Below are positions 56,574-64,000 of a stretch of DNA of 64,000 nucleotides, one piece after another. This stretch comes from Psychrobacter sp. GTDB lineage: Bacteria > Pseudomonadota > Gammaproteobacteria > Pseudomonadales > Moraxellaceae. The stretch covers positions 522-64,521 of the forward strand of contig JAGLBE010000008.1 in assembly GCA_018260445.1 (NCBI GenBank). The letters run 5' to 3'. The notes beneath the pieces were generated by a model. The model was given only the letters and a program-made list of their open reading frames with translations. It made no database searches and was not told the DNA's origin. How positions within the stretch are numbered: the stretch's first letter is position 1; every line of letters begins with the position of its first letter. Made by a program: the position numbers and the translations under genes.

Positions 56574-56932
56574 TGGTGGAGATGGCGGGAGTTGAACCCG
56601 CGTCCGCCAGCATTACATCTGTGGATCTACATGCTTAGTTTCTGTCTATGGTTTTAACCCGCACCGATCCGACAGTCAGGATGGATTGGGCGATCCTTTG
56701 AGTTTAAACTTAGAGGACTAAGGCAGCCCCCTAAGCGAACCCATATGCGTGCGCTTCAACTCAACTAACCTACTATGGGTAAAAGGCAGTTGAGTAAGCA
56801 GGGATTTAGGCTGCTAGAGCGTAACTTTCGTCGTTTGCGATTATAACAATATATGTTGGATTTACGAGAGGACATATACTCTCGGCATGCACCATCAGGT
56901 TTCATCACCAGCGTCGAAGCCAGAACATCCCC
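56574..56932 (-). ncRNA. ssrA: Transfer-messenger RNA (tmRNA)
   Basis: 359 nt. The 5' end GGGGATGTTCTGGCTTCGAC and the 3' end GGGTTCAACTCCCGCC then ATCTCCACCA form the alanyl-tRNA-like domain, with CCA encoded. The tag frame runs from 56838 to 56806 and reads ANDESYALAA followed by TAA. It frees stalled ribosomes and marks the product for ClpXP and related proteases. Promoter and terminator are both visible; with ArfB at 2.4 kb the cell has two rescue systems. Confidence 0.97.
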
Positions 56933-56945
56933 AATAGAGCCATGT

Positions 56946-56974
56946 ATTATAAAGCAATCGGGCGATAATGGCAA
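56946..56974 (-). promoter_or_regulatory. Promoter of ssrA
   Basis: On the minus strand TTGCCA and TATAAT are 17 bp apart, 13 bp before the tmRNA 5' end. Confidence 0.8.
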
Positions 56975-57121
56975 GTGTAGCAGGCATCTGACGCTATAAA
57001 TAATATAGGTAATAATGATAGAAAGTGATGACAGACACTGATACAGATATAGCCAACAGTAGAGCGATTAATTATAGCCTATAGCTATAAATGAATTATG
57101 GCATTATAAAACCGCGCCCAT

Positions 57122-57149
57122 AAAAAAAGCCAGCGGTAGCTGACTTTTT
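57122..57149 (-). terminator. Terminator of the rpsF-rpsR-rplI operon
   Basis: On the minus strand CAAAAAGTCAGC/GCTGGCTTTTTTT form a hairpin with one mismatch around TACC and end in seven T, about 110 bp after rplI. The flanks (56975-57121 and 57150-57261) show no gene. Confidence 0.75.
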
Positions 57150-57261
57150 GCTAGAGCCTTACAGACACCTAAATCTGAAAACGCATCCTCAATCCTCAAC
57201 AGGTATCAATTTATTCAGGTTATCAATGTATCAATACCTATATAGGACATAGAGCTAAAAA

Positions 57262-57783
57262 CTAAGCGTCTTCTTGACCAGTTTGATTGCTTTGAGAATT
57301 GTTATTATTGGCGGCGGTCGCATCTGCTAAATCGCCATCTTCAGACAAAATAGTCACTAAAATAGTGGTAACCACATCATGATGCAATTGAATATCCACA
57401 TTGTATTCGCCAACTTGACGCAAAGTACCTTCAGGTAATTTCACTTCAACACGGTCCACTTCTATACCTGATTTGGTTAGCGCATCAGCAATATCACGAG
57501 TACCAACTGAACCAAACAGCTTACCATCTTCGCCAGATTTTGCCCGCATGATAACATTCACATCGGTCAACGCATCGGCGCGTTGTTGGGCAGCGTTTAA
57601 CTCTTCAGCTTCAGCCGCTTCAAGCTCAGCACGGCGGGCTTCAAACTTGCTTATATTGATAGCCGTTGCTGGCAATGCTTTACCTTGAGGGATAAGGTAG
57701 TTACGGCCGTAGCCAGCTTTAACACTTACAGTTTCGCCAAGTTTACCAAGGTTAATGATACGCTGTAATAAAATAACTTGCAT
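57262..57783 (-). CDS. rplI: 50S ribosomal protein L9
   Basis: 173 residues. [36 protein letters not shown] is the typical N-domain, followed by the long central helix and a C-domain ([26 protein letters not shown]). About 25 residues longer than the usual 149, ending in an N/Q/S/D-rich tail. TAAGGAG precedes the ATG. Third in the rpsF-rpsR-rplI operon. Confidence 0.97.
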   Translation of the reverse strand: MQVILLQRIINLGKLGETVSVKAGYGRNYLIPQGKALPATAINISKFEARRAELEAAEAEELNAAQQRADALTDVNVIMRAKSGEDGKLFGSVGTRDIADALTKSGIEVDRVEVKLPEGTLRQVGEYNVDIQLHHDVVTTILVTILSEDGDLADATAANNNNSQSNQTGQEDA

Positions 57784-57803
57784 GAGTCACTCCTTAGTGT
57801 GGC

Positions 57804-58031
57804 TTACTGATGGTTATCAGTATAGGGTAGCAATGACAAATAACGAGCTTGCTTAATAGCAGTCGCTAATTGGCGTTGATATTTGTTAGACGTACCGGTG
57901 ATACGGCTAGGGACAATTTTACCATTGTCACTAATGTATTGCTTTAATAGCTCAACATCTTTGTAATCAATATGGGTAATGCCTTCAGCGGTAAAACGGC
58001 AAAACTTACGACGGCGATAAAAACGAGCCAT
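57804..58031 (-). CDS. rpsR: 30S ribosomal protein S18
   Basis: 75 residues: [33 protein letters not shown] and the C-terminal [28 protein letters not shown] are diagnostic. Single cysteine, no CXXC zinc form. AAGGAG lies 9 nt upstream of the ATG. Binds S6 as a heterodimer. Confidence 0.97.
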   Translation of the reverse strand: MARFYRRRKFCRFTAEGITHIDYKDVELLKQYISDNGKIVPSRITGTSNKYQRQLATAIKQARYLSLLPYTDNHQ

Positions 58032-58057
58032 GGGTTTTCTCCTTCATTGAGCTTAAA

Positions 58058-58477
58058 TTAGTCTTCAGAATCGTCATTGTCTAAATCATCGTCGTCTTCG
58101 GCATGGTCATCGATATCATCGATATCGTCATGCGTGGTACGGCGAGCACGTTTTTCATCAGCAGATTTTGCCAATTGTGATGGCTCAGTAATGGCATCAT
58201 CACGACGAACAATCAGACTACGAATAATGGCATCATTATAACGGAACAATTCTTCAAGCTCCGCCAAGGTGGCACCGTCACACTCTATGTTAAATAATAC
58301 ATAGTGGGCTTTGTGGATTTTATTGATAGGATAAGCCAATTGACGGCGGCCCCAATCTTCTAAACGATGCACTAGACCATTATTGTCTTGAACTAATTTA
58401 ATATATCGCTCAACCATACCGACAACTTGGTCGCTTTGGTCAGGGTGGACGATAAGCACCACTTCGTAATGTCGCAT
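58058..58477 (-). CDS. rpsF: 30S ribosomal protein S6 with acidic tail
   Basis: 139 residues from ATG 58477, set by a perfect TAAGGAG 6 nt upstream; the frame continues upstream but without support. [39 protein letters not shown] and [23 protein letters not shown] are diagnostic. The last 25 residues or so are an aspartate-rich tail with DDIDDIDD. E. coli S6 receives glutamates after translation through RimK; here acidity is encoded in the gene. Confidence 0.97.
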   Translation of the reverse strand: MRHYEVVLIVHPDQSDQVVGMVERYIKLVQDNNGLVHRLEDWGRRQLAYPINKIHKAHYVLFNIECDGATLAELEELFRYNDAIIRSLIVRRDDAITEPSQLAKSADEKRARRTTHDDIDDIDDHAEDDDDLDNDDSED

Positions 58478-58500
58478 TAAAGACTCCTTACGGATTAGTA

Positions 58501-58523
58501 GCCGCTGACCCCGTGTCAACAGC
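58501..58523 (-). promoter_or_regulatory. Candidate S6:S18 autoregulatory hairpin
   Basis: On the minus strand GCTGTTGAC pairs with GTCAGCGGC (two G-U pairs) around an ACGG loop directly upstream of the rpsF ribosome site. S6:S18-binding leader elements with a conserved ACGGGG/CCG core lie at this place in many bacteria. Structure is seen; binding is inferred. Confidence 0.45.
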
Positions 58524-58621
58524 AAGGAGATTCATAACAATAACCTATTTATGATTACCTGACGATAGGTCAAGATAAACCTAAATATCACCTAAGCGGG
58601 TGGTTTGCTATAAAGCGGCGT

Positions 58622-58650
58622 AGTATAGCAGTTAATATGCTATACCTCAA
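58622..58650 (-). promoter_or_regulatory. Promoter of the rpsF operon
   Basis: Minus-strand TTGAGG and TATACT are 17 bp apart and give a leader of roughly 135 nt. Confidence 0.65.
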
Positions 58651-58856
58651 GTTTTGTATCAAATTATGTCAATCACCATTAACTCGTTGAGGTGGTCACT
58701 AAAAGCGTTTACAGTAAGAGATTGTTGCCGTAGCCATGACATCCAGCAGCCGGTTATAGCAAAGCGAAAAGAAAGCCATAAAGCCATAAAAAGAAAGACA
58801 TAAAGAAAGCGTTAAGTTAGCCTAGGCTAACAAATATAGATTAACTTGAGAGTCAT

Positions 58857-59591
58857 ATGAAGCGTAAAGCGATTGTTATTGGAGCAACAGGATTGGTCGG
58901 TACGCATCTGGTCAATCAACTGGGGTTAATGTATGAGCGTTTAATTATCATCGCCCGCCAGCCGCCAGCGACCATGTGCGCTAAAATGGAATTTTATCAA
59001 GTCGCAGACTTTGGTAATTTGGCACCGGTGATAACAGGAATGAACTTAGATAGCAATACCGATGCGTTTACGTGTTTGGGTTCAACCAAGCGTCAAGCTG
59101 GTAGCGACATGGCGTTTCGAAAGATTGATTATCACTATAATTTAAACTTTGCCACCTTGTGCCATACCCAAGGCGTGGGGCAGTTTTTTTTGTTGTCGGC
59201 GCATGGGGCCGATAAAGACAGTCGCTTTTTTTACAACCAAGTTAAGGGTGAGTTGGAGCAAGCAGTCGCAGCACTTAACTTTAAGCAGTTGCTTATTTTT
59301 CGCCCCTCATTGTTGCTCGGGCATCATAAAGGCCGACCGCTTGAAACCATCATCCAAACGGCGTATAAGGTGATTGCACCTTTGGTGCCTAAAAACCTTA
59401 GCACTCGGCCGATTGCTGCCGAGCGGGTAGCTGCAGCAATGGCGTTAACCGCCCAAAATTTATACGAGCGGCAAAAATTTGCAGCCCATGATTATGATAT
59501 GGCAGGGCTCAAGCCGGGTGAACAACCGGCAGGGCAAGTTACCATTATCGATAACAAACAATTATTGGCGATGACGCGTTTAACCGCATAA
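58857..59591 (+). CDS. NAD(P)-binding atypical SDR protein
   Basis: 244 residues. The Rossmann motif VIGATGLVGTHLV (residues 7-19) opens the protein. CLGSTKRQAGSDMAFRKIDYHYNLNFA and FFLLSAHGADKDSRFFYNQVKGELEQ match the oxidoreductase HTATIP2/YbjT-like group of atypical SDRs, which bind NADPH and often lack clear catalysis. The usual YxxxK is replaced by YNQVK. Role unknown. Confidence 0.75.
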   Translation: MKRKAIVIGATGLVGTHLVNQLGLMYERLIIIARQPPATMCAKMEFYQVADFGNLAPVITGMNLDSNTDAFTCLGSTKRQAGSDMAFRKIDYHYNLNFATLCHTQGVGQFFLLSAHGADKDSRFFYNQVKGELEQAVAALNFKQLLIFRPSLLLGHHKGRPLETIIQTAYKVIAPLVPKNLSTRPIAAERVAAAMALTAQNLYERQKFAAHDYDMAGLKPGEQPAGQVTIIDNKQLLAMTRLTA

Positions 59592-59779
59592 GCTAACCTA
59601 AAAGGGCGTGCATCTATATTCTTGTTATAGGGCATTATTCGCTCTTTGCCCTATTAGGCAATCTGTGCCTATCTCCTAATGACGTCAATTAGATTAAAAG
59701 GACTCAAACTAGGGGTTGATAACATCTAACCCTACTAGACCAATAATCCAAGCAACAAATTTTATCAAAGGAAGACGAA

Positions 59780-60313
59780 ATGACCACTAACATGACAAAA
59801 GACAACTTTGTAACCTGTGATTTGTTGGATGACAATCCTGACAGTCAAGTCTGCTTGCCCAATATTGAAGGTAAATCGTTTCATGACTTTGGCGGCAAGG
59901 ATAAATTTTGCGGTGAAATTGTCACGGTAAAATGTTTTGAAGACAATAGCCACGTTAAGGCGTTGCTCAATAGCCCCGGCCTTGATAGCGGTGGCGAGGG
60001 CAAAGTTTTGGTGGTGGATGGCGGCGCCTCGATGCGTTGTGCGTTGCTTGGCGATATGATTGCGCAAGCAGCGGTGGATAACGGCTGGGCTGGGGTAATT
60101 ATTTACGGCTGTGTGCGGGATGTGGATGATATGGCAAAAATGCCAATAGGCGTCAAAGCGCTTGGCTGCATTCCTCGCAAATCAAACCGCCGTAATGAGG
60201 GTCAAACCGATATCGAAATTTGTTTTGGCGATTTAACCCTCAACTCTGGCATGTATGTTTATGCCGATAACAATGGTATTATCGCCAGCTCTAACCCTTT
60301 ACTAGGCGCTTAA
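59780..60313 (+). CDS. rraA: Regulator of ribonuclease E activity A
   Basis: 177 residues of the RraA/MenG-like fold. FVTCDLLDDNPD, CFEDNSHVKALL, GKVLVVDGGASMRCALLGDMIAQ, GWAGVIIYGCVRDVDDM and ALGCIPRKSNRRNEG match the RraA type that inhibits RNase E. The aldolase-type R/D pair in CVRDVD is intact, so a 4-hydroxy-4-methyl-2-oxoglutarate aldolase activity is an alternative. AAGGAAG sits before the ATG. Confidence 0.88.
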   Translation: MTTNMTKDNFVTCDLLDDNPDSQVCLPNIEGKSFHDFGGKDKFCGEIVTVKCFEDNSHVKALLNSPGLDSGGEGKVLVVDGGASMRCALLGDMIAQAAVDNGWAGVIIYGCVRDVDDMAKMPIGVKALGCIPRKSNRRNEGQTDIEICFGDLTLNSGMYVYADNNGIIASSNPLLGA

Positions 60314-60370
60314 CTGGACGCTTGACTTAGATAATCGCTGCTATGCACTATACCTGGACTTTTTATTCAA

Positions 60371-60450
60371 GTTATTAAAGTTATCAAGGTTATCAGAGTC
60401 TTATCAAGGTTGTTAAAGTGTTATCAAGGTTATCAAGGTTATCAGGGTTA
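60371..60450. repeat. Intergenic 9-bp array TTATCAAGG
   Basis: About eight imperfect units of TTATCAAGG lie between rraA and mfd. This is almost the same unit as the coding arrays in the Sel1 protein, TrpC and CmoM. The rest of 60314-60627 shows CTATGTACTATGTTATGCAC-like repeats and no gene. Confidence 0.88.
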
Positions 60451-60627
60451 CAGCAGTAATAAGATTAAAACACCAGCCTAGTGGTCGCACCGCTTTGCTG
60501 GTTTTGTGCTTTACTATGTACTATGTTATGCACTGCGTTTATTGTTACGTATTGCGGTTATTGAAACTGCTTATTTTAGTAGATTTGCTCTCTTTCTAAC
60601 TTTTCGCTAAGGTGAATGTTACCCGTT

Positions 60628-63600
60628 ATGCCCAAATCAACCCCATCAACGACCGATTCGCACCCTGCTATGCCCCTCACTCAGATGTTTACTGATGTCA
60701 ACCATACCTTATTTCCGATTCCTACCTCGCAACGGCGTTGGTTGGCGCAGGCGCACGGCGCAGCAAGTAGCTTGTGGCTTGCAAGCTTGCTTGATTGTCC
60801 TATCGCCAATGTGGCCAATCGGCTCAAAGTGGTGGTAACGCGCGACCAAAACCAGCTGAATCAAATAGAAACCGAGTTGACCTTTTGCGGCGTGGATGCC
60901 TATGTGTTTCCCGATTGGGAAACCCTAACGTATGATGAGTTATCACCGCATCAAGACATTGTTAGCGAGCGTATCAACCTGTTAACCGACATGCCAAAAA
61001 GGGGCCTATTGCTAATTAGTGTACAAACGCTTATGCAGCGTATCGCCCCGCCAAGCTGGTTGATTGGCCAGCATTTTGACTTAAGCGTGGGTGATAGGTT
61101 TGATATCCAAGCACAGCGTTTGCTTTTGGCAACTGCTGGATATCGTGCAGTAGACAATGTATTTGAACCGGGGGAGTTTGCGGTACGGGGTAGCATTATT
61201 GATATTTTTGCTATGGGGCAGCCGTTTCCGCTACGTATTGACTTATTTGATGATGAGATAGAGAGTATTCGCTTTTTTAACCCGCAAACGCAGCGTACAT
61301 TATCGCCAGAAGTGTTAAGTGAGCTGGTTGCCAGTAATCAAGATAAGACATTGGGCAGTAAAAGGGCAGTCAATGACACAGATATCGCAGTAGAATCGTT
61401 ATCTTTATTGCACAAATTACCGGATGTCTCAAAACCGATTACCCAGTTTCAAATTTTGCCGGCCAAAGAGTTTCCTCTAGAAGAAGGCCGAGAAACGTTT
61501 CGCACCAATTTTGCCGCCATGTTTCCTGATGTGAGCAGTCGCAAGTTTGAACTGCATCAAGATGTGATGGCAGGGATGGCAGCAAGCGGACTGGAATACT
61601 ACCAACCCTTGTTTTTTGAGTTAGACAATTGGACGCAAACCGGGCATCTTTTTTCTTATTTTGCCAAAGATGCGCTGTTTATTGTCGATGAGGGCATAAC
61701 CGCTGCCCAAGCAGACTATTGGTTGCAAATTCAGCGACGCTATGAGGAGCGCCGGCATGACATCGATAAGCCAATTTTAGACCCCACTCTGCTGTATTTA
61801 CCCAGTAACACTTTAAATGAACACCTTAATCACTACGCTCGTGTGGTACTCACCCAAGAAAAAATGGTGGTCGATGGCAATGGGCAGGCATTGGGCGGTT
61901 GGGTCAGTTTGCCAGCATTGCCACCGCCAGAGCTGCCAGTTAGCCACCAAAAAGCAGAGCCGTTAGGGGCATTGCTCGGTTATATGACTAGCCCCAAAAC
62001 TAACCTTGCTATTTTGCTTGTGGCAGAAACCGCCGGCCGCCGTGAGATTTTATTGGAGCTGTTAAAAGATAAGTGTCAGGTCACCACCTTTGCAAGCTTA
62101 CAGCAGTTTTTAAGTAGCGAGTTGTTCCAGCAGCGCAACCAGCCCTTAGCAGCGTTGTCAGACCAGCAAAAGCCCTCGGTTGGATTGACAGTAGCACCGA
62201 TAGAGCGGGGCTTGGTGATTCAAGGCAAGCTCTCTATTATCAGTGAGACCCAACTGTTTGGACGTCAGGTGTTGCAAACCCGTCGCCGTCGTCAAAGTGA
62301 TGTGTCCGAAGAGTTTTTGATTAAAAGTGTCACAGAGATGACTGAGGGTAGCCCAGTGGTACACATTGACCAGGGGATTGGCCGTTATCATGGCCTAATC
62401 ACCTTGGACGTGGGCGAGGGTGAGCAAGAGTTTATCCACCTAAAATATGCCGAAGGTGCCAGTATTTATGTGCCTGTGGCCAATTTGCAACTGATTAGCC
62501 GTTATAGTGGAGGCGACCCCGCCTTAGCGCCCCTGCATAAAATTGGCAGTGGCAAATGGGATAAAGCCAAACAAAAAGCGCTGGAGCAAATTCACGACGT
62601 GGCGGCAGAGCTGCTCAACATTCAGGCACGCCGAGTGGTCAAAGAGGGCATCAACTTTAAGGTAGAGGCGGCGCAATACGAGCTGTTTGCCAGTCAATTT
62701 GCTTTTGAAGAAACCCCAGACCAAGCCAACACCATAGAGGCGGTTATCCAGGATATGAAGCAAAATAAGCCGATGGATAGGTTGATATGCGGCGATGTGG
62801 GGTTTGGCAAAACAGAAGTGGCAATGCGAGCGGCGTTTATTGCGGTCAATAGCGGCTATCAGGTGGCGGTTTTGGTGCCCACCACGTTGCTAGCAGGTCA
62901 ACACGAAGACAATTTTAATGACCGTTTTGCCGATTGGCCCATTCGGGTCGAAACCTTGTCACGTTTTGGCGGTAAAAAATATCAAGATAAGGTGCTGGCA
63001 GACTTAGCAGAGGGTAAGGTCGATATCGTGATTGGCACCCACAAATTATTGCAACAAGACGTGAAGTTTGCCAACTTAGGCTTAATGATTGTGGATGAGG
63101 AGCATCGCTTTGGGGTGCGCCATAAGGAGCGTATCAAAGCCCTTCAAAGCAATGTCGATAGCCTATCGATGACTGCCACGCCCATTCCACGTACCCTAAA
63201 CATGGCCTTATCGGGCATGCGCGATATGTCCATTATCGCCACACCGCCGGCACGCCGTTTGGCGATTAAAACCTTTGTGATGCAAAAAAGCGATGCATTA
63301 CTAAAAGAGGCCATTTTACGAGAATTATTGCGTGGCGGGCAAGTGTATCTGTTGCACAACGATGTGGCGAGTATTGAGCGCATGGCAGAAAACATTCGTG
63401 ACCTAGTGCCCGAGGCAAGGGTGGGGGTGGCACATGGTCAAATGAATGAGCGTGGGCTTGAGCAAGTGATGCAGCAGTTTTATCACAAAAAGTTTAATGT
63501 GCTGGTATGCACCACCATTATCGAAACTGGTATTGATGTGCCCAATGCCAATACCATTATTATAGAGCGGGCAGACAAATTTGGTTTGGCGCAGCTGCAT

Positions 63601-64000
63601 CAATTGCGGGGGCGGGTTGGGCGCAGTCACCATCAAGCCTACTGCTATCTTTTGGTGCCCTCGGTTAAGGGCCTAAAAGGCGATGCTAAAAGACGCCTTA
63701 AAGCCGTTGAGCGTGCCAATACTTTAGGCGCAGGGTTTATGCTGGCCAGTGAGGATTTAGAGATTCGCGGCGCAGGGGAGCTACTAGGCAAGGAGCAAAG
63801 CGGTAGTATGCAGGCCATTGGTTTTGGCTTGTATATGGACATGCTAGAGCGGGCGACCAAAGCGATAAAGGCCGGTAAGACGCTTGATTTAAACACGCCA
63901 TTGTCGTTAACCAGTGACATTAACCTGCACTGCTCCGCGTTGATACCAGAGAGCTATTTGGGCGATGTGCCGCAGCGGCTGTTATTTTACAAGCGCATTA
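60628..64000 (+). CDS. mfd: Transcription-repair coupling factor, 3' end beyond the window
   Basis: 1124 codons are present of a protein that in E. coli has 1148 residues. N-terminal UvrB-like module (VFPDWETLTYDELSPHQDIVSERI; EPGEFAVRGSIIDIF), then the RNA-polymerase interacting domain (VVHIDQGIGRYHGL, YVPVANLQLISRY), then the RecG-like motor with CGDVGFGKTE near residue 720, DEEHRFGV near 822 and TATPIPRTLN. It displaces stalled RNA polymerase at lesions and recruits UvrA. ATG 60628 has AAGGTGA upstream. No frameshift seen. Confidence 0.95.
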   Translation, partial: MPKSTPSTTDSHPAMPLTQMFTDVNHTLFPIPTSQRRWLAQAHGAASSLWLASLLDCPIANVANRLKVVVTRDQNQLNQIETELTFCGVDAYVFPDWETLTYDELSPHQDIVSERINLLTDMPKRGLLLISVQTLMQRIAPPSWLIGQHFDLSVGDRFDIQAQRLLLATAGYRAVDNVFEPGEFAVRGSIIDIFAMGQPFPLRIDLFDDEIESIRFFNPQTQRTLSPEVLSELVASNQDKTLGSKRAVNDTDIAVESLSLLHKLPDVSKPITQFQILPAKEFPLEEGRETFRTNFAAMFPDVSSRKFELHQDVMAGMAASGLEYYQPLFFELDNWTQTGHLFSYFAKDALFIVDEGITAAQADYWLQIQRRYEERRHDIDKPILDPTLLYLPSNTLNEHLNHYARVVLTQEKMVVDGNGQALGGWVSLPALPPPELPVSHQKAEPLGALLGYMTSPKTNLAILLVAETAGRREILLELLKDKCQVTTFASLQQFLSSELFQQRNQPLAALSDQQKPSVGLTVAPIERGLVIQGKLSIISETQLFGRQVLQTRRRRQSDVSEEFLIKSVTEMTEGSPVVHIDQGIGRYHGLITLDVGEGEQEFIHLKYAEGASIYVPVANLQLISRYSGGDPALAPLHKIGSGKWDKAKQKALEQIHDVAAELLNIQARRVVKEGINFKVEAAQYELFASQFAFEETPDQANTIEAVIQDMKQNKPMDRLICGDVGFGKTEVAMRAAFIAVNSGYQVAVLVPTTLLAGQHEDNFNDRFADWPIRVETLSRFGGKKYQDKVLADLAEGKVDIVIGTHKLLQQDVKFANLGLMIVDEEHRFGVRHKERIKALQSNVDSLSMTATPIPRTLNMALSGMRDMSIIATPPARRLAIKTFVMQKSDALLKEAILRELLRGGQVYLLHNDVASIERMAENIRDLVPEARVGVAHGQMNERGLEQVMQQFYHKKFNVLVCTTIIETGIDVPNANTIIIERADKFGLAQLHQLRGRVGRSHHQAYCYLLVPSVKGLKGDAKRRLKAVERANTLGAGFMLASEDLEIRGAGELLGKEQSGSMQAIGFGLYMDMLERATKAIKAGKTLDLNTPLSLTSDINLHCSALIPESYLGDVPQRLLFYKRI

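Overview
The window looks like a chromosomal segment of a gamma-proteobacterium of the family Moraxellaceae, most like Psychrobacter. This is an inference from gene content, mid-40s percent GC, protein style and the gamma-proteobacterial tmRNA tag (ANDESYALAA); no database search was possible. Nearly everything is core chromosome. I see no prophage, CRISPR array, plasmid module or intact transposase gene.

Layout. 1-6.8 kb: a PhoB-type promoter driving the Tat-exported phosphatase PhoX, the ribosome-rescue factor ArfB, a small hypothetical gene, and a cyanide-insensitive bd oxidase operon (cioA-cioB plus a DUF2474 small subunit). 6.8-14 kb: the histidine utilisation locus, hutU-hutH-hutG-hutI on the minus strand with divergent repressor hutC. 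14-16.5 kb: an RtcB RNA-ligase locus preceded by a strongly folded, terminator-ended transcript and flanked by micro-ORFs. 16.9-23 kb: an SDR dehydrogenase, a 135-bp MITE with intact target duplication, ppnP, a Sel1 protein, waaA and rsmE. 23-29 kb: a ferric-iron ABC transporter (fbpABC) whose binding-protein gene carries an in-frame stop, next to a divergent paralogue that has lost the iron-ligating tyrosines. 29-41 kb: cmoM, gyrA, a GST, clpB with a sigma-32-like promoter, an EEP-family hydrolase and a TetR regulator. 41-50 kb: a BtuB-like receptor, an MscS-type channel, a Smr protein and trpG-trpD-trpC. 50-56 kb: glnA with a textbook sigma-54 promoter, DUF4124 and SIMPL proteins, and CpoB. 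55-58.5 kb: the SRP RNA, a Sel1 lipoprotein, tmRNA, and rpsF-rpsR-rplI. 58.8-64 kb: an NAD(P)-binding protein, rraA, and mfd running off the right edge.

Two themes cut across the map. First, short tandem repeats in multiples of 3 bp, many built on a TATCA core, are inserted in frame in conserved enzymes (TrpC, TrpD, CmoM, RsmE, HutG, a Sel1 protein, the GyrA tail) and also occur between genes. Second, the regulatory sites match the jobs of the genes: Pho box/phoX, sigma-54/glnA, sigma-32/clpB, Fur-like/fbpA, HutC-like operator/hut, and a candidate S6:S18 hairpin/rpsF. The least explained part is the folded RNA with micro-ORFs around rtcB (14.0-16.5 kb).
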